Assembly: GCF_002028425.1 (NCBI RefSeq)
Contig: NZ_CP020042.1
Coordinates: forward strand, 6,237,560 to 6,301,559
Length of the DNA stretch: 64,000 bases
Source: Streptomyces katrae
Lineage (GTDB): Bacteria; Actinomycetota; Actinomycetes; Streptomycetales; Streptomycetaceae
Direction: 5' to 3'
Part shown: one piece after another, positions 62,446 through 64,000 of the stretch
How positions within the stretch are numbered: the first letter of the stretch is position 1
Layout of the letters: every line of letters starts with the position of its first letter
Translations under genes and position numbers: made by a program
Notes under the pieces: generated by a model
Database searches by the model: none
The model's input: the letters and a program-made list of their open reading frames with translations, nothing else
What the model was told of the DNA's origin: nothing

Positions 62446-62903
62446 TGGCGACCCGATCCGCCCGCGCCGTATGGCGGGGCCCGCTCTTCGGCGAGCGGCC
62501 GCAGGACGCCGGGGAGGGGTCGGTCTCCCTCGACTCGGTGGGCGCCGGCCTGCGGATGCGATGGAGCAGCCGGATCTCCGAGCCCGCCGGGGAGAGCACC
62601 CCGGAGGAGCTGGTGGCGGCGGCGCTGGCCATGGACTACGCGCAGTGCCTCACCCACAAGCTGGAGGAGCGAGGTCACCTCGCCCGGGTGCTCGACGTCG
62701 AGGCCACGCTCCACCTGGAGCTCGTCGAACCCGGCCGCCACTCCCTCACCTCGGGCTCCCTGGTCGTCCGCGGAGAGGCGGACCTGCCGCCCGACCTGTT
62801 CCAGGAGCTGTCCCTGACCGCCCACCGGGAGTGCTTCCTCGTCATAGCCCTGGACCTGCCCATCTCGGTCCGGGCGACCCTGTCCGCCCCGAGCGGCGGC
62901 TAG
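62445..62903 (+). CDS. OsmC-family protein lacking the peroxidatic Cys
   Basis: A 152-residue protein with the OsmC/Ohr layout: STPEELVAAALAMDYAQCLT (the helix that normally carries AxxC) and LTAHRECFLVIALDLPIS (second Cys region). Where peroxidases have the reactive Cys this protein has Asp, with a Cys four residues later; the resolving Cys is kept. It may have lost peroxidase activity and taken a pathway role. It is coupled to the thioesterase and followed by a strong hairpin. Confidence 0.78.
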   Translation: MATRSARAVWRGPLFGERPQDAGEGSVSLDSVGAGLRMRWSSRISEPAGESTPEELVAAALAMDYAQCLTHKLEERGHLARVLDVEATLHLELVEPGRHSLTSGSLVVRGEADLPPDLFQELSLTAHRECFLVIALDLPISVRATLSAPSGG

Positions 62904-62919
62904 GCAGGTGCCGGAGGCC

Positions 62920-62948
62920 GGGTCCGCGCGGACGTGCCGCGCGGACCC
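62920..62948 (+). terminator. Perfect 12-base-pair hairpin after the OsmC-like gene
   Basis: GGGTCCGCGCGG (62920-62931) and CCGCGCGGACCC (62937-62948) pair perfectly around ACGTG, with a further AGGCC/GGCCT pairing outside. There is no T-run, but the stem is very stable. Confidence 0.7.
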
Positions 62949-63018
62949 GCCCGGCCTTCGCGGGAGACCGCGGGAAACACGAACGACCGACAGACGCGAC
63001 GACGAGGTGCACACGAGC

Positions 63019-63774
63019 ATGACCACCGGCTTGGACGGCGACACCTGGTTTCGCAGGTACTCCGCGACGGACACGCCCCGCCGCCGCCTGCTGATCCTGC
63101 CTCACGCGGGTGGCTCCGCGAACTTCTTCCACCCCTGGGGCCGCGCCTTCGACGACGGCACGGAAGTCCTGGTGGGGAAGTACCCCGGTCGCTACGAGCG
63201 GCTGGCCGACCCCTTCATCTACACCATGGACGAGCTCGCCGACCAGGTGACCGCCGCCCTGCTGCCCCTCGCGGACGTGCCCCTGACGCTCTTCGGCCAC
63301 AGCATGGGGGCGTCGCTGGCCTACGAGGTGGTGCGGCGCCTGGAGCAGCGGCACGAGGTGCGGCCCGCCGCCCTCCACGTGTCCAGCCGTGAGGCCCCGC
63401 ACCGGGTGCCTCCCCGGGACCTCTACCGCAGGGACGACGCGGCCCTGCTCGCCGAACTGCGCAGGCTCGGCGGGACCGACTCCGCCCTCCTGGACGACCC
63501 GGACGTCCAGGAGTTCGTCCTGCCGGCGCTCCGGGCGGACCTCACCGTCGCGGACACCTACGGCCCGCGCCCCGCCGGCCCGGTCGGCTGCCCGGTCCAC
63601 GCCTGGATCGGCGACGCGGACCCGTCCACGTCGGCGCGGGAGATGAACGCCTGGGCCGATGTCGCGCCCGCCGGATTCCGGCTGCGGGTCCTGCCCGGCG
63701 GCCACTTCTACCTCGTCGAGCAGCGCGACGCGGTGCTGCGCGAGCTCTCGGGCCACCTGGCCGCCGCGGTCTGA
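63019..63774 (+). CDS. Type II thioesterase, canonical
   Basis: A 251-residue editing thioesterase: LLILPHAGGSANFFHPWGRA, LTLFGHSMGASLAYEVVRRL (Ser nucleophile), IGDADPSTSAREMNAW and LPGGHFYLVEQRD. It should release aberrant acyl groups from the NRPS/PKS carriers. Two type II thioesterases in one cluster, one with Ser and one with Cys, point to different jobs. It is the last gene of the cluster on this strand, converging on a GNAT gene. Confidence 0.93.
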   Translation: MTTGLDGDTWFRRYSATDTPRRRLLILPHAGGSANFFHPWGRAFDDGTEVLVGKYPGRYERLADPFIYTMDELADQVTAALLPLADVPLTLFGHSMGASLAYEVVRRLEQRHEVRPAALHVSSREAPHRVPPRDLYRRDDAALLAELRRLGGTDSALLDDPDVQEFVLPALRADLTVADTYGPRPAGPVGCPVHAWIGDADPSTSAREMNAWADVAPAGFRLRVLPGGHFYLVEQRDAVLRELSGHLAAAV

Positions 63775-63795
63775 GTCCCGGCCGGGGCGGCGGTG

Positions 63796-64000
63796 TCAGG
63801 TCCGCTGGAAGCCGTGGTGGCGGCCGATGACCGAGAAGCCGCGGCGCTCGTACCAGTGGCGCGGCCAGTCGTCCGCGTCGGCGGTCAGGAAGCGGGTGGC
63901 GCAGTGCGCGTCGGCGGCCCCCCGCAGGGCGGTGGCCAGTACCGCGTCCGCGTAGCCGCTCCTGAGGTGGAGTTCGGAGGTGATCAGGTCCTCGATCTGG
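63796..64000 (-). CDS. GNAT acetyltransferase, C-terminal part (runs off the right edge)
   Basis: The last 67 or so residues of a minus-strand gene: LRSGYADAVLATALRGAADA (acetyl-CoA loop and following helix), then HWYERRGFSVIGRHHGFQRT at the end, the typical GNAT beta-bulge and C-terminus. The start lies beyond the window. Convergent with the thioesterase, it probably lies outside the cluster. Confidence 0.75.
   Translation of the reverse strand, partial: QIEDLITSELHLRSGYADAVLATALRGAADAHCATRFLTADADDWPRHWYERRGFSVIGRHHGFQRT

Overview
The window is high-GC actinobacterial chromosome, almost certainly Streptomyces or a close relative. The evidence is the very strong G/C bias at third codon positions, many ATGA/GTGA/TAATG gene overlaps, GTG starts, an F420-dependent luciferase-like oxidoreductase, WXG-type and YD-repeat secreted proteins, a duplicated dnaK/hsp20 stress locus and a large NRPS-PKS cluster. 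No rRNA, tRNA, CRISPR array or complete insertion sequence was seen.

Left part (1-12900): the 3' end of a sensor kinase gene with a translationally coupled lipoprotein, then a GC-rich degenerate tandem repeat, a cytochrome P450, a membrane-anchored unknown protein, a secreted gamma-glutamyltransferase, a 47-residue lipoprotein, a repeat-bearing unknown protein and a decayed NarK-type transporter. Next comes a clean four-gene reductive pyrimidine/hydantoin catabolism operon (ureidopropionase-type amidohydrolase, class III aminotransferase, dihydropyrimidinase, LLM oxidoreductase) with a palindromic operator just before its first gene.

12900-26650: a minus-strand polymorphic-toxin operon (SseB-like protein, WXG-like partner, 1530-residue YD/RHS protein with a variable C-terminal tip, putative immunity gene), every gene overlapping the next. 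It is followed by an esterase-like lipoprotein, a secreted trypsin-like/PDZ protease, an inositol-monophosphatase-like enzyme, a phytoene-desaturase-like oxidoreductase coupled to a macro-domain protein (with a good intrinsic terminator), and a lipase-maturation-factor membrane protein.

26600-35150: a stress island. It holds two Hsp20 proteins, DUF5335, a monooxygenase-like ABM protein, YidB, a PEBP protein, a zinc alcohol dehydrogenase, and an apparent Hsp20-STAS-DnaK-J-domain operon whose promoter overlaps a HAIR-like (HspR) site. An orphan TPP riboswitch lies on the minus strand at about 28165-28272 with no thiamine gene downstream.

35640-63774: a biosynthetic gene cluster that I cannot match to a known product. 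It opens with a LuxR-type regulator, a small unknown protein and an unannotated 59-residue secreted peptide gene. Biosynthetic genes follow: a free PCP, an MbtH-GNAT fusion, an A-PCP-C NRPS, a stand-alone adenylation domain interrupted by a methyltransferase (Cys-like signature), a PPTase, two tandem tryptophan-dioxygenase-superfamily proteins, C-A-PCP-KS and AT-ACP-C-PCP-reductase megasynthases that split one PKS module between them, an MbtH-triple-GNAT fusion, an MFS exporter, and an acyl-activating ligase, SDR and ACP. It ends with a type II thioesterase with a Cys nucleophile, an OsmC-like protein lacking the peroxidatic Cys, and a canonical type II thioesterase. My reading (inference) is that the ligase/ACP/SDR set supplies an acyl starter, the NRPS-PKS proteins build a short hybrid chain, the reductase domain releases it as an aldehyde or alcohol, and the heme-type and acetyltransferase enzymes tailor it. 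The window ends in a convergent partial GNAT gene.
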